A DNA stretch of 6,550 nucleotides from Clostridiales bacterium. Its GTDB lineage: Bacteria > Bacillota > Clostridia > Christensenellales > Christensenellaceae. Position 1 is the first letter of the stretch; each line of letters starts with the position of its first letter. The position numbers were made by a program, and so were the translations under genes. The stretch is taken from NCBI GenBank assembly GCA_003510345.1, contig DOMW01000116.1, positions 1 through 6,550 of the forward strand, written 5' to 3'. The notes below the pieces were generated by a model, which was not told the DNA's origin, did not search any database, and saw only the letters and a program-made list of their open reading frames with translations. Below, piece after piece: positions 6,253 to 6,550 of this stretch.

Positions 6253-6282
6253 TTGACGTGACGGTGCGGCACTGTTTATAAT
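6253..6282 (+). promoter_or_regulatory. Sigma-A promoter of the signal-peptide gene
   Basis: TTGACG (6253-6258), an 18-bp spacer and a perfect TATAAT (6277-6282). The start near 6289 leaves a leader of about 115 nt, which contains a 6-bp hairpin (6326-6331 with 6339-6344). Confidence 0.7.
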
Positions 6283-6404
6283 AATACTAATCCCAAATAG
6301 AAGAACCCAAAAACGGTTTTCTATCGCCGCTGACAACGCGGTGTAAAATTTATGAATAGTATACGGCTAAGAATTTATTATTTGAATACGGAAGGATCGA
6401 CATT

Positions 6405-6550
6405 GTGATGAAACTAAAGACAATCGTAGCGTTTTTGCTGGTGGCGGCTATGCTTTGCGGCATACCGGCGGTGGCTTATGGGGAAGAGGGCGGTGTGCTG
6501 CCGGATGGTGCCGCTGCTTCGGCGGAGCCTGCGCAGCAGGAACAGGAAAC
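6405..6550 (+). CDS. Partial secreted protein with Sec signal peptide
   Basis: Only the first 48 codons are in the window; the frame is open to the right edge. AAGGA (6392-6396) lies 8 bases before a GTG (6405), with an ATG next to it (6408) as the alternative start. The product begins MKLKTIVAFLLVAAMLCGIP and continues AVAYGEEGGVLPDG: a short basic N-terminus, a hydrophobic core of about 14 residues, and likely signal peptidase I cleavage after AVA or AYG. The cysteine is not in a lipobox, so a lipoprotein is unlikely. The visible mature part is Ala, Glu and Gln rich, like a flexible linker. The function is not recognisable. The strong promoter at 6253-6282 and the dyad before it support a real, regulated gene. 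Confidence 0.75.
   Translation, partial: MMKLKTIVAFLLVAAMLCGIPAVAYGEEGGVLPDGAAASAEPAQQEQE

Noticed and set aside
6328..6334. Third occurrence of CCGCTGA, in the leader of the secreted-protein gene
   Set aside because: Only seven bases match and the flanks differ; expected by chance in a GC-rich genome.

Overview
The window looks like chromosome from a Gram-positive, probably anaerobic Clostridia-like Firmicute. This is inferred from strong GGAGG-type ribosome binding sites, an LL-diaminopimelate aminotransferase, a GerMN-type domain protein, a SorC-family regulator, and GC-rich genes separated by very AT-rich promoter regions. The species cannot be named from sequence alone. I see no tRNA, rRNA, CRISPR array, transposase or phage gene.

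Left part (1-2700, minus strand): a two-gene sugar operon. An FGGY-family carbohydrate kinase is transcribed first, and its stop codon overlaps the reading frame of a SorC-family sugar-phosphate-responsive repressor. A near-consensus promoter (2674-2701) carries a dyad (2663-2686) over its -10 box, a natural site for self-regulation by the SorC protein. The operon probably continues beyond the left edge into transporter or catabolic genes that would reveal the sugar.

Centre (2599-3012): a 414-bp divergent intergenic region. Besides promoters for both directions it holds a GC-rich stretch (about 2788-2935) that can form four short hairpins and one long-range helix, with competing partners. I cannot assign it to a known RNA family. 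A 12-bp core of this stretch (about 20 bp with imperfect flanks) recurs in inverted orientation immediately after the SorC stop codon at the left edge. It is therefore present in the sense direction at the 3' end of the minus-strand operon and in the plus-strand leader. This is the most unusual signal in the window.

Right-centre (3013-5421, plus strand): dapL (lysine/meso-diaminopimelate synthesis, feeding peptidoglycan) followed after 16 bp by a GT4-type glycosyltransferase, ending in a rho-independent terminator.

Right part (5440-6550): a convergent minus-strand gene for a membrane-anchored GerMN-like protein with its own terminator and an extended -10 promoter. Divergent from it is a strong promoter (TTGACG, 18 bp, TATAAT) preceded by a perfect 8-bp dyad. 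This promoter drives a gene cut by the right edge that begins with a clear Sec signal peptide.
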